Virus record (IMG/VR): IMGVR_UViG_3300010370_000182
Location: 1-28,313 of that record
DNA: 28,313 nucleotides
Strand: one strand, 5' to 3'
From: a virus
The translations under genes were made by a program, and so were the position numbers. Positions 22,439-28,204 of this stretch are shown in pieces (the first letter of the stretch is position 1; each line of letters opens with the position of its first letter). Below the pieces are notes generated by a model that had not been told where the DNA came from, searched no databases, and saw only the letters and a list, made by a program, of their open reading frames with translations.

Positions 22439-22701
22439 ATATCTTTGTTCCCATATTATGGATTTGTATCAATTCTAATTGTGTATTCATGCAACAAACC
22501 ACACACTTTTTGGAAGAAAACCAGTGTAGAGAATCTTTGCAAGAGCAGAAAAAAAAGATACGATTTATGGCCAAGAAAAATAAAGGAAATGTCAAGCAGT
22601 TAGAAGGCACTTGCGTGAGTGTAGATACCGATCAGTCGCCAACAAAAACTTTACCCGTAAAAATGCTGCAACCGCACATAAATAGAATTGACGGTGCCTA
22701 A
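22435..22701 (+). CDS. Small, probably exported, Cys-containing protein
   Basis: 88 aa. A short hydrophobic N-terminus (MNIFVPILWICINSNCVFM) may be a weak signal or anchor. The rest is polar with Cys in NQCRESLQEQKK and EGTCVSVDTDQ, a spacing that would allow one or two disulfides. It overlaps the GIY-YIG gene by four bases. The end of the gene contains a CATAAATA motif (22677-22684). No family recognised; periplasmic location is a guess from the Cys pattern. Confidence 0.5.
   Translation: MNIFVPILWICINSNCVFMQQTTHFLEENQCRESLQEQKKKIRFMAKKNKGNVKQLEGTCVSVDTDQSPTKTLPVKMLQPHINRIDGA
22677..22684 (+). promoter_or_regulatory. Late-promoter-like motif CATAAATA
   Basis: CATAAATA fits the cyanophage/T4 late pattern NATAAATA and lies inside the 3' end of the 22435 gene, 51 bases before the TTG-start gene at 22735. 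Expected +1 is near 22690, leaving a leader with the AGGAGG SD. Motif only. Confidence 0.4.
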
Positions 22702-22734
22702 TGGGACTGTCCAATTTTATAGGAGGGTATTTTT

Positions 22735-22881
22735 TTGTTCAAAAAGTTAGTTGAGTGGTTTACAAAACCTCAAATCACGGAGATTGAGTATTACATCGCC
22801 TCAAGAGATCCGAAATCACCTGCCGATGTAGAACAGCTTATCAAAGAGTTCAACCAAAAAAGGAAATTACAATGTTTTTAA
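22735..22881 (+). CDS. Small phage protein, TTG start
   Basis: 48 aa starting at TTG 22735. AGGAGG (22721-22726) is 8 bases upstream, one of the strongest SDs in the window. The ATG at 22701 in another frame gives only 17 codons. The protein begins (M)FKKLVEWFTKPQITEIEYY and continues IASRDPKSPADVEQLIKEF, an amphipathic pattern I recall in small proteins of T4-like phages and of bacteria (DUF3563-like). It overlaps the following ATG (22872) by ten bases. Function unknown. A TTG start following a perfect SD suggests deliberate tuning. Confidence 0.65.
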   Translation: MFKKLVEWFTKPQITEIEYYIASRDPKSPADVEQLIKEFNQKRKLQCF

Positions 22882-23132
22882 ATCAACCACAATTCCCCAC
22901 ATTCTATACCTGGAATGATATTCAGCGCAAATCTGAAACAATTGCCATCAAAACTGTTGACTTCAACAAGAGTTTAGTAGATAATACTCTAAACTTCATT
23001 GATGATATTACAGAAAAGAACTTTACTACATATACGAAGAAAGCACTAAACTTCAATCAAAATGTAGCGGAAGATGCGAAAAAAATCATCAAGTCAGAGT
23101 CAGTCTCAGAAAATAAAGGAACTAAGTCTTGA
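22872..23132 (+). CDS. Hypothetical helical protein, weakly phasin-like
   Basis: 86 aa, almost wholly helical after an aromatic N-terminus (MFLNQPQFPTFYTWND). Amphipathic stretches TIAIKTVDFNKSLVDNTLNF and KKALNFNQNVAEDAKKIIKS, with regularly placed Asn/Phe, look like phasin-type helices, but this is only a resemblance. SD AAAGGAAA precedes the ATG, which is inside the end of the TTG-start gene. Function unknown; a small scaffold or granule-binding protein is one possibility. Confidence 0.45.
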   Translation: MFLNQPQFPTFYTWNDIQRKSETIAIKTVDFNKSLVDNTLNFIDDITEKNFTTYTKKALNFNQNVAEDAKKIIKSESVSENKGTKS

Positions 23133-23346
23133 TATTGAACACAAGACTAAATTCTGGCAACCAGTAGTAAAGAACGGTTGGTGGATGAAGTTTTCCACCT
23201 ACCGTGATCATTACATATTATTGACTGTTGTATCAACGTACACATGTCAAACTATTATACGTTATTATGAAGATGAACAAGACGCAGTTCAGTTTATAAA
23301 TTTCATCACCGCATGTGATTCTCAATCAATCTTTCAATCGGCATAA
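23074..23346 (+). CDS. Conserved hypothetical, Trp-rich, start uncertain
   Basis: 90 aa if begun at ATG 23074, which would overlap the previous gene by 59 bases. The first ~15 codons (KKSSSQSQSQK) are low-complexity, while conserved-looking sequence starts at DIEHKTKFWQPVV, NGWWMKFSTYRDHYILL and continues to QDAVQFINFI. AAAGGA at 23115-23120 would suit a start near 23128-23134, but only ATT or CTT codons are available there. The true start may therefore be a rare codon or the upstream ATG. The domain looks like a compact beta-sheet protein; function unknown. Confidence 0.5.
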   Translation: MRKKSSSQSQSQKIKELSLDIEHKTKFWQPVVKNGWWMKFSTYRDHYILLTVVSTYTCQTIIRYYEDEQDAVQFINFITACDSQSIFQSA

Positions 23347-23349
23347 ATT

Positions 23350-23976
23350 ATGGATAAATTAGTTATGATAAAGTCTTTGGCAGACACAAAAAATCTGATA
23401 AGCGCCCTTATTGAAAACAAAACGCAGATGTTTGCAACGACTGAGATACCAAAACCAATGGACGAATTAGTCGCAGCAGCAAATGCATGTGTGAATGCAC
23501 TTCAGAATGGTAATAAAATATTCTTCATGGGCAATGGTGGTTCAGCAGCAGAAGCACAACACTTAGCTGGTGAATTGGTTTCTTACTTTTTGAAACAAAG
23601 TGAGCCATATGCAGCAATTGCATTGAATACTGATACTTCGGTGATGACAGCAATCGCAAATGATATGGGTTATGAACATGTATTCTCACGCCAGCTTCAA
23701 GCGTTATCTAAACCTGGTGATGTGGCAGTCTATCTATCAACATCGGGTCTATCAAAAAACATTCTAAATGCAATGGAATATGGTAAAGAAAATGGTGTAG
23801 TAAACATTTCATTCACTGGCATGAAGACACGATACATGCACCAACATTCCGATTACTACATTGCAATTCCTTCCACATCAACGCCACATATTCAAGAAAT
23901 GCATTTGATTTTGGGACATCTTCTCTGCCAGTTCATTGAAGAAAAATTACAACCCAAAGTAAAAGATGACTTCTAA
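23350..23976 (+). CDS. gmhA: Phosphoheptose isomerase-like SIS-domain protein
   Basis: 208 aa. The SIS fold has IFFMGNGGSAAEAQHLAGEL, the GmhA glycine/serine loop, then ALNTDTSVMTAIANDMGYEHVF, a second loop VYLSTSGLSKNILNAM and the C-terminal TPHIQEMHLILGHLLCQFIE carrying the Gln/Glu/His active-site set. GmhA converts sedoheptulose 7-phosphate to D-glycero-D-manno-heptose 7-phosphate for lipopolysaccharide inner core or for nucleotide-heptose. The ATG is four bases after the previous stop; the next ATG overlaps its stop by one base. No other heptose gene is in view, so it must act with host enzymes. Full length with key residues present. Confidence 0.88.
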   Translation: MDKLVMIKSLADTKNLISALIENKTQMFATTEIPKPMDELVAAANACVNALQNGNKIFFMGNGGSAAEAQHLAGELVSYFLKQSEPYAAIALNTDTSVMTAIANDMGYEHVFSRQLQALSKPGDVAVYLSTSGLSKNILNAMEYGKENGVVNISFTGMKTRYMHQHSDYYIAIPSTSTPHIQEMHLILGHLLCQFIEEKLQPKVKDDF

Positions 23977-24290
23977 TGCCTAAAGAAAAGTCTTGCCCAC
24001 GTTGCGGTACTACACACAAGAAACGTGGTCCTTACTGTTCAATGTCATGTGCAAATGTACGTGAGCATTCGGATGAAGACAAAGCTATTAGGCGCAAAAA
24101 ACTCATTGAATATCATCAAACACCCGAGGGTGCGGCAACAAGAGCCAAATCTGCCGAAATAACTTCAGCAATACGAAGAGGTGAAGAGTGGCAAAAAACC
24201 GAAATGGAAGATTATGCGGTAGATATCCCTGACGTTACCGATTACGCAGCAGAGTATGATGAAACGTGGGAAAGAGCAGAAAAGTGGTAA
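23976..24290 (+). CDS. Zinc-finger phage protein
   Basis: 104 aa. CPRC (7-10) and CSMSC (about 21-25) make a treble-clef or ribbon zinc site as seen in phage HNH/NUMOD-like proteins, followed by a basic helix (AIRRKKLIEYHQTPEGAATR) and an acidic C-terminal tail (EDYAVDIPDVTDYAAEYDE). I recall near-identical starts in T4-like cyanophage hypotheticals. No HNH catalytic motif is visible, so it may be only the DNA-binding half. It directly follows gmhA and ends 10 bases before a consensus promoter. Confidence 0.6.
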   Translation: MPKEKSCPRCGTTHKKRGPYCSMSCANVREHSDEDKAIRRKKLIEYHQTPEGAATRAKSAEITSAIRRGEEWQKTEMEDYAVDIPDVTDYAAEYDETWERAEKW

Positions 24291-24300
24291 TAAATAGATA

Positions 24301-24329
24301 TTGACAATGTAGTTCTTACAGTCTATAAT
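24301..24329 (+). promoter_or_regulatory. Perfect-consensus sigma70 promoter
   Basis: TTGACA (24301-24306), 17-base spacer, TATAAT (24324-24329), every base consensus. Its -10 ends six bases before ATG 24336, so the expected +1 is the A of AUG and there is no SD. Just upstream (24289-24296) is AATAAATA, a late-promoter-like motif, so early and late starts may be stacked. Confidence 0.85.
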
Positions 24330-24335
24330 TTGAAT

Positions 24336-24503
24336 ATGGCTGACATATATACATTTACGCCGAAATATAAACCCGAAAAATCTATTGAACTAGATAGACT
24401 TCGGGCTAAACTTATGGAGTTACATGAAGCAAGAGATGCCCTCAATAAAGAAATTAGATATACAAAAGACGCAATCACTTTGCTTGAAAAGGGCGAAAAA
24501 TGA
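24336..24503 (+). CDS. Small coiled-coil protein, probably leaderless
   Basis: 55 aa: MADIYTFTPKYKPEKS, then a continuous helix with heptads (IELDRLRAKLMELHEARDA to YTKDAITLLEKGEK). The ATG sits at the predicted start of transcription of the consensus promoter 24301-24329 with no SD, so it is likely read as a leaderless message. Its stop overlaps the next ATG (ATGA at 24500). Function unknown; a strong early promoter suggests a host-takeover or regulatory peptide. Confidence 0.65.
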   Translation: MADIYTFTPKYKPEKSIELDRLRAKLMELHEARDALNKEIRYTKDAITLLEKGEK

Positions 24504-24742
24504 TTGATGACGATGACGAAATGCATGATGATGAAATTGAAAGCATTACCGTTATTGATAAGTTAGATATTTTGATAGGTCTAATCAAAAGAGGCAATCC
24601 AGAAAAACAAGTGGCGATTCTTTCGTTACTTGAAGAAACCAAGTTTCACCTTTTCCATGCATGGAATGAAGCACAATATTATCGTGAATTATGTGAGAGT
24701 TATGAAACCGCCATCAACAAAGCAGTCAGTGGACTAAGATAA
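24500..24742 (+). CDS. Small acidic helical protein
   Basis: 80 aa, acidic N-terminus (MIDDDDEMHDDEIES), then helical (IGLIKRGNPEKQVAILSLL, EETKFHLFHAWNEAQYY) with no membrane segment. It overlaps the small coiled-coil gene by four bases, so both are on the early transcript from 24301-24329. No family recognised. The charge and size fit a small early regulatory or DNA-mimic protein, but this is speculation. Confidence 0.5.
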   Translation: MIDDDDEMHDDEIESITVIDKLDILIGLIKRGNPEKQVAILSLLEETKFHLFHAWNEAQYYRELCESYETAINKAVSGLR

Positions 24743-24772
24743 TTTGTAGAGTCCACTGTCAAGGAGACAGAT

Positions 24773-24865
24773 ATGGACTTAGTATACAAACAAATTTTAG
24801 CTTATGTTTTGCTTTTGTTTCTTGTTGTTCTTTTACCAACCTTCTTTACAATATTCACACAATGA
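24773..24865 (+). CDS. 30-residue single-span membrane peptide
   Basis: 30 aa, MDLVYKQILAYV followed by a hydrophobic run (LLLFLVVLLPTFFTIFTQ). SD AAGGAGA lies about 5 bases before the ATG, and the stop overlaps the D,D-peptidase ATG (ATGA), so it is translated just before that gene. It has the look of a tiny membrane partner or leader for the peptidase. No known family; short size limits confidence. Confidence 0.6.
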   Translation: MDLVYKQILAYVLLLFLVVLLPTFFTIFTQ

Positions 24866-25740
24866 AAGACAATAGACCATATAAACATTTTACTATTGTT
24901 GAGTGGATTGTTGTATTTGGCATTCTGTTCTTTTTGGTTTTTGCATCTGCGGAAGCAAAGAATAGGTATAAAAAACACGCAGTCTATAATATCCCTCAGA
25001 GAAATGTATCTGTAATGATTACTGATGTAACTGAGAGTAAAGTTTTATGTGCAACAAATGCCGAAGAGATTCGTGCATTAGCTAGTATTACTAAGTTGAT
25101 GACTGCAATGGTCGCATTGGATTATGATGACAATATGGACCATAAGATAATGTTGAGCAGAAAATCTGGCTCACATTTACCATTGCGTGAATATACACGT
25201 GAGGAGTTGTTTCATGCATTATTGGTGAAAAGCGATAATGGTGCAGCAGAATCGTTTGCACATGATTATCCTGGTGGTCGTGAAGCATTTCTAAACGAAA
25301 TGAATATACGTGCTAAAAGTTTAGGAATGAAAGATACACATTTTGATGATCCATCTGGTCTGAGTAGTAAGAATGTAAGCACTGCACGTGATATTACGAT
25401 AATGGTTATGGCAGCGGCTCTTTATCATGAGATCAGAGAGATATCAACAAAAAAAGAAGCATACATTTTCACACAAAGTAAAAAGAAACAGAGAAAAGTT
25501 GTACTCAGTAACACCAATCGATTGATTCTATCACAAGTTGATGGTGTACAAGTAAGTAAAACTGGCTATACAAACCCAGCTGGATTTTGCGTAGCAATTA
25601 TGGTTGAGAAAACAATCAACAACGAAAAACATTATCAAGTGTATGTTGTTATGGGTGCAAGAAACTCTAAACAAAGAGCAGATGAAGTGAAGAGGTTGGT
25701 TTATACAAAATATGGAGAATCAAATCATGGTGCAGGATGA
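24862..25740 (+). CDS. D-alanyl-D-alanine carboxypeptidase-like protein (peptidase S11)
   Basis: 292 aa. An N-terminal hydrophobic segment (IVEWIVVFGILFFLVFASA) is a signal anchor or signal peptide. The penicillin-binding fold carries all three active-site motifs: Ser75-I-T-Lys78 (SxxK), Ser124-D-Asn126 (SxN) and Lys233-T-Gly235 (KTG). There is no C-terminal PBP5-type domain or amphipathic anchor, so it resembles PBP7/endopeptidase-type S11 enzymes. It would trim the peptide stems of peptidoglycan in the periplasm during infection. It is coupled to a 30-residue membrane peptide and lies far from the GH19 lysis block. Intact, with phage-like codons. Confidence 0.88.
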   Translation: MKDNRPYKHFTIVEWIVVFGILFFLVFASAEAKNRYKKHAVYNIPQRNVSVMITDVTESKVLCATNAEEIRALASITKLMTAMVALDYDDNMDHKIMLSRKSGSHLPLREYTREELFHALLVKSDNGAAESFAHDYPGGREAFLNEMNIRAKSLGMKDTHFDDPSGLSSKNVSTARDITIMVMAAALYHEIREISTKKEAYIFTQSKKKQRKVVLSNTNRLILSQVDGVQVSKTGYTNPAGFCVAIMVEKTINNEKHYQVYVVMGARNSKQRADEVKRLVYTKYGESNHGAG

Positions 25741-25942
25741 ATTCAATGCGATTATGAATCGAATCAAACATCTAACAGAATACGAAGTTGAAGTAAGCGT
25801 ACCAGATGACTTTCAATTCTATGGTGAAGTACCATACGATATGAATATTGCAGGAGATAAAGCATGGGTAAAAGTTCTAGCAGAAACAATGGAAGAGGCA
25901 AAGATAAAAGCAAATGAATACTTTGAAGGCAAATACAAATAA
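25727..25942 (+). CDS. Small hypothetical protein
   Basis: 71 aa from ATG 25727, preferred over in-frame ATG 25712 because GGAG (25714-25717) is 9 bases upstream of it. The protein (MVQDEFNAIMNRIKHL, VSVPDDFQFYGEVPYD, KAWVKVLAETMEEAKIKA) looks like a small alpha/beta domain with a central acidic strand. It overlaps the end of the peptidase gene by 14 bases and the next gene by 29 bases. Function unknown. Confidence 0.55.
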   Translation: MVQDEFNAIMNRIKHLTEYEVEVSVPDDFQFYGEVPYDMNIAGDKAWVKVLAETMEEAKIKANEYFEGKYK

Positions 25943-26063
25943 GCCGTGGATGGCACCAGAATACGATATACCACTATTGGATGGTGAAGAGATGTGGTCG
26001 CAAGAAGTAATTGATACGACTGCAAAATATCTATTGAACGATATTGAGAAAGATGAAAAGTAA
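25914..26063 (+). CDS. Small acidic hypothetical, start uncertain
   Basis: 49 aa from ATG 25914, overlapping the previous gene by 29 bases; an internal ATG at 25950 would give 37 aa starting MAPEYDIPLLDGEEMW. The C-terminal half (IDTTAKYLLNDIEKDEK) is an acidic amphipathic helix. The stop lies four bases before the first tRNA. SDs are weak for both starts. Function unknown. Confidence 0.45.
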   Translation: MNTLKANTNKPWMAPEYDIPLLDGEEMWSQEVIDTTAKYLLNDIEKDEK

Positions 26064-26067
26064 TAAT

Positions 26068-26151
26068 GCGAGTGTGGTGGAACGGTATACACAGCAGACT
26101 TAAAATCTGCCGCCTTCGGGATTGAGGGTTCAAGTCCCTCCGCTCGTACCA
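26068..26151 (+). tRNA. tRNA-Leu (TAA)
   Basis: 84 nt including encoded CCA. Acceptor GCGAGTG pairs with CGCTCGT, the anticodon stem GCAGA/TCTGC encloses CTTAAAA with anticodon TAA (26101-26103), there is a short hairpin variable arm (cgccttcggg) as in class II tRNAs, and a T arm GAGGGTTCAAGTCCCTC. The anticodon reads TTA/TTG codons common in this AT-rich genome. Confidence 0.93.
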
Positions 26152-26157
26152 AACAAT

Positions 26158-26234
26158 GGGCCTTTAGCATAATTGGTTATTGCAGCAAACTCATAATTTG
26201 TACTGTCTCGGTTCAAGTCCGAGGGGGCCCACCA
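26158..26234 (+). tRNA. tRNA with CAT anticodon (Met, or Ile2 if modified)
   Basis: 77 nt including CCA. Acceptor GGGCCTT pairs with GGGGCCC (two G-T pairs), the anticodon stem GCAAA/TTTGT encloses CTCATAA with CAT at 26192-26194, and the T arm is CTCGGTTCAAGTCCGAG. CAT can be elongator Met or, after lysidine modification, Ile for ATA codons. The G1-C72 pair argues against an initiator. Sequence alone does not decide. Confidence 0.88.
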
Positions 26235-26239
26235 AACAA

Positions 26240-26314
26240 CTGGCGTTCGTATAATGGATAATACAACGGTCTTCTACACCGTGAATATGGGTTCGATTCC
26301 TGTACGCCGGACCA
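26240..26314 (+). tRNA. tRNA-Arg (TCT)
   Basis: 75 nt including CCA. Acceptor CTGGCGT pairs with ACGCCGG, the anticodon stem ACGGT/ACCGT encloses CTTCTAC with TCT at 26273-26275, and the T arm contains GGGTTCGATTCC. It reads AGA/AGG, and AGA is frequent in the genes around it. It follows the CAT tRNA after a five-base spacer. Confidence 0.93.
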
Positions 26315-26335
26315 AACACTAACGGAGAATATATT

Positions 26336-26695
26336 ATGAGTGAAGCAAAAGCAAAGAGAGAAAAATATTGGTGGGAATACTATCCCTTACATAAATTATG
26401 GTGTAATGATGCTTGTCCTCTTGTTCCCCGTTTTCAGTATCGTCCTGGTGATGAATACAATGCAAACAATTGGCATCTACACTGGCTCTTGTTACACTGT
26501 TGGACTATGGAACATTTCGCCATCGGAGTTGATGCTGAGATTGATCCACATAATGGCATTTATGTTGGGGCTATTCTTCCCTATCTTAGAATTATCGTAG
26601 GCATTCGTCACACATGGTATTCATGGCAATATAAAGTGTGGCGTTTATTGCGTAGAAAACCGGCAATGAAAAATGAAAAAGGAGAATACAATTGA
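26336..26695 (+). CDS. Hypothetical protein, Trp/His-rich
   Basis: 119 aa, unusually rich in Trp and His (KYWWEYYPLHKLWCND, NNWHLHWLLLHCWTMEHF), with a possible membrane-associated middle (GIYVGAILPYLRIIVGI) and a basic tail (RLLRRKPAMK). Its ATG is 21 bases after the tRNA-Arg CCA, with GGAGA upstream. Its stop overlaps the TTG start of the next gene. A peripheral membrane protein is possible; no family recognised. Confidence 0.55.
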   Translation: MSEAKAKREKYWWEYYPLHKLWCNDACPLVPRFQYRPGDEYNANNWHLHWLLLHCWTMEHFAIGVDAEIDPHNGIYVGAILPYLRIIVGIRHTWYSWQYKVWRLLRRKPAMKNEKGEYN

Positions 26696-27198
26696 GCCTA
26701 GTATCTTATGCTGAAAATGAATTAGACCGCATTGGTATGACCGATGATGGTGACATGAATGGCATGATGCGAAAGCATTTGCTGCACATGGTCAAAGAGT
26801 TTGCAGATGAAGGACATTCTGGTTTCTCTGGCAACTATGCATTACAATGCCTCAAAAAACTATTGAACTTCAAGCCGTTGTCACCATTGACGGGTGAAGA
26901 TGATGAATGGACAGAAGTAACACGAATAAGTGGCTATCCTCATTTTCAAAACAAACGATGCAGTTCAATCTTCAAAGAGGGTGACACCGGAGAAGTTTAT
27001 GATATTGATGGGAAAGTATTTTGGGAATGGCTTCGTGATGAAGAAACTGGTGAGCAATTCAAATCATACTATACAAGCAGAGATAGTCGTGTGCCTGTAA
27101 CTTTTCCTTATACCGTACCCGATGAACCTATCTACGAATATCGAAAGTCTGATGCAGAGCCATTGTCACCACCACAAACTAAAGAGGGATTATTGTAA
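26692..27198 (+). CDS. Hypothetical protein, TTG start
   Basis: 168 aa from TTG 26692 (TTGA overlaps the previous stop), with AAAGGAG about 7 bases upstream. The N-terminus (SLVSYAENELDRIGM, GMMRKHLLHMVKEFADEGHS) and the segment LTGEDDEWTEVTRI, then QNKRCSSIFKEGDTGEVYDI, are like a small phage protein I recall in many T4-like and other phages, of unknown function. Soluble, no signal. It ends on the first base of the next ATG. Confidence 0.58.
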   Translation: MSLVSYAENELDRIGMTDDGDMNGMMRKHLLHMVKEFADEGHSGFSGNYALQCLKKLLNFKPLSPLTGEDDEWTEVTRISGYPHFQNKRCSSIFKEGDTGEVYDIDGKVFWEWLRDEETGEQFKSYYTSRDSRVPVTFPYTVPDEPIYEYRKSDAEPLSPPQTKEGLL

Positions 27199-27578
27199 TG
27201 AGTAATTCTGGCACATTTACGGGCATTACAGGTATAAATGTAAATGATCTTTGGATTAAAGATAGTACACATTCAATTAGTGCTGTACACAATAATGTAT
27301 CAGTAACGCCTCTGGAAACAATTCAAGGCAAATGCATTCAAGCACAAAAAATAATTTCGTCACATGACATATTAGCTGCGACTGCTACCATTGATACTGA
27401 AGAGATGATAAAAAAGGAACTGGTACGTCAATTGGCTGAGGAAATGATGCGGTCAAAGTGTGTTGAGTTTACAAAACAGAATGATATGACAACAGGTGGC
27501 TGTGTTTTTCGTGCCAGAATCTTTGTGACACCTGATGACCAAGTCCGGCTACTCAGGCAAGCAAATGTTATCAAATAA
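27198..27578 (+). CDS. Hypothetical protein
   Basis: 126 aa, soluble. The N-terminus is Gly/Thr/Asn-rich (SGTFTGITGINVNDLW) and the C-terminal half has a helix (MIKKELVRQLAEEMMRSKCVEF) and a strand pair (GGCVFRARIFVTPDDQVRLL). The arrangement suggests a small virion or nucleoprotein factor, but no family is recognised. Its ATG overlaps the previous stop by one base (TAATG). Confidence 0.5.
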   Translation: MSNSGTFTGITGINVNDLWIKDSTHSISAVHNNVSVTPLETIQGKCIQAQKIISSHDILAATATIDTEEMIKKELVRQLAEEMMRSKCVEFTKQNDMTTGGCVFRARIFVTPDDQVRLLRQANVIK

Positions 27579-27598
27579 ACAACAAGAAAGTTACTAAA

Positions 27599-27661
27599 AT
27601 GGAACAAAAAGTTGCCAAAAAGAAATCATTGTGGAGAAAAAGGCAGGCACCTAGCAGATAA
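27599..27661 (+). CDS. Possible 20-residue basic peptide
   Basis: 20 aa, MEQKVAKKKSLWRKRQAPSR, in the 145-base gap between two genes. It is nine-twentieths Lys/Arg, with a single Trp. There is only a modest SD (AAGAAAG). It could be a tiny nucleic-acid-binding peptide or chance; it ends just before a promoter-like sequence. Confidence 0.35.
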   Translation: MEQKVAKKKSLWRKRQAPSR

Positions 27662-27664
27662 TGC

Positions 27665-27693
27665 TTGACAATCTTACCGCTCTTTGATACTAT
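27665..27693 (+). promoter_or_regulatory. Sigma70-like promoter before 27723 gene
   Basis: TTGACA (27665-27670) is exact and TACTAT (27688-27693) follows after 17 bases, a 4/6 match to TATAAT. Expected +1 is near 27700, leaving a ~23-base leader with a purine-rich SD (GAGAGATAAG) before ATG 27723. Unlike the two stronger promoters in this window, it makes an ordinary leader. Confidence 0.6.
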
Positions 27694-27722
27694 ATCAATG
27701 TGATGTGAAAGAGAGATAAGAA

Positions 27723-27995
27723 ATGAGAAATATTGTTGACAGATTTGATATAAGTGAGTTGTGTGGCTGGGTTGGTATGGTGTTGATTCATGCTGCTACT
27801 CTTCCTACTAGTTTGGGTGTGATTCTAGGGTATAACGATAGACTTCCTCCTCTTAGTATGGTTTTGATGGTGTGGGCTGGTTTGTTTTTGTTTTTGATTC
27901 GTGCGATAGGCAGAAACGATAGGTTATACATAATAAGTAATGCTGTTGGTTTCTTTTTCAATAGTGTTCTGTTGGCTTTGATTGTGTTTAGATAA
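27723..27995 (+). CDS. Small multi-span membrane protein
   Basis: 90 aa. Three hydrophobic helices (about 15-33, VGMVLIHAATLPTSLGVIL; 44-61, SMVLMVWAGLFLFLIRAI; 69-89, IISNAVGFFFNSVLLALIVF) and few charged residues. The size and three-helix form recall one half of a SWEET-type sugar porter or a small phage membrane protein, but the resemblance is by eye. It follows its own promoter-like sequence. Function unknown. Confidence 0.6.
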   Translation: MRNIVDRFDISELCGWVGMVLIHAATLPTSLGVILGYNDRLPPLSMVLMVWAGLFLFLIRAIGRNDRLYIISNAVGFFFNSVLLALIVFR

Positions 27996-28006
27996 TGGAG
28001 AACATG

Positions 28007-28204
28007 ATGAATTACGGAATGTTTACAGACTACGGTAATCAAGTAGTCGGTGGTGTTGTGATTGCTGCGAAAGAACTTGGTTGGTCGGTTGGTGAAGTTA
28101 TCGAAATTCTAGAAGATATCTCTACCGTTCGTGGTCTACACGAAGCAAGTGATACCGCTGTTCGTGAGTCAGTTTATAGTGCAATATTCATGGAGAATAC
28201 ATAA
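28007..28204 (+). CDS. Small hypothetical protein
   Basis: 65 aa from ATG 28007 (GGAG 27997-28000 is six bases away); in-frame ATGs at 27995 and 28004 are alternatives but poorly spaced. The protein (TDYGNQVVGGVVIAAKELGW, EVIEILEDISTVRG, SDTAVRESVYSAIF) looks like a small helical domain. The stop overlaps the next ATG by one base (TAATG). Function unknown. Confidence 0.5.
   Translation: MNYGMFTDYGNQVVGGVVIAAKELGWSVGEVIEILEDISTVRGLHEASDTAVRESVYSAIFMENT

Noticed and set aside
22688-22716. TTGACG at 22688 as a sigma70 promoter
   Set aside because: No acceptable -10 is present at 16-18 bases; the nearby CATAAATA is the better candidate signal.
25877-26170. Minus-strand 97-codon open frame with RAEGLEPSIPKAADFKSAV-like residues
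   Set aside because: This is the familiar false protein read from the antisense strand of a tRNA-Leu gene; it overlaps the tRNA and two plus-strand genes and has no support of its own.
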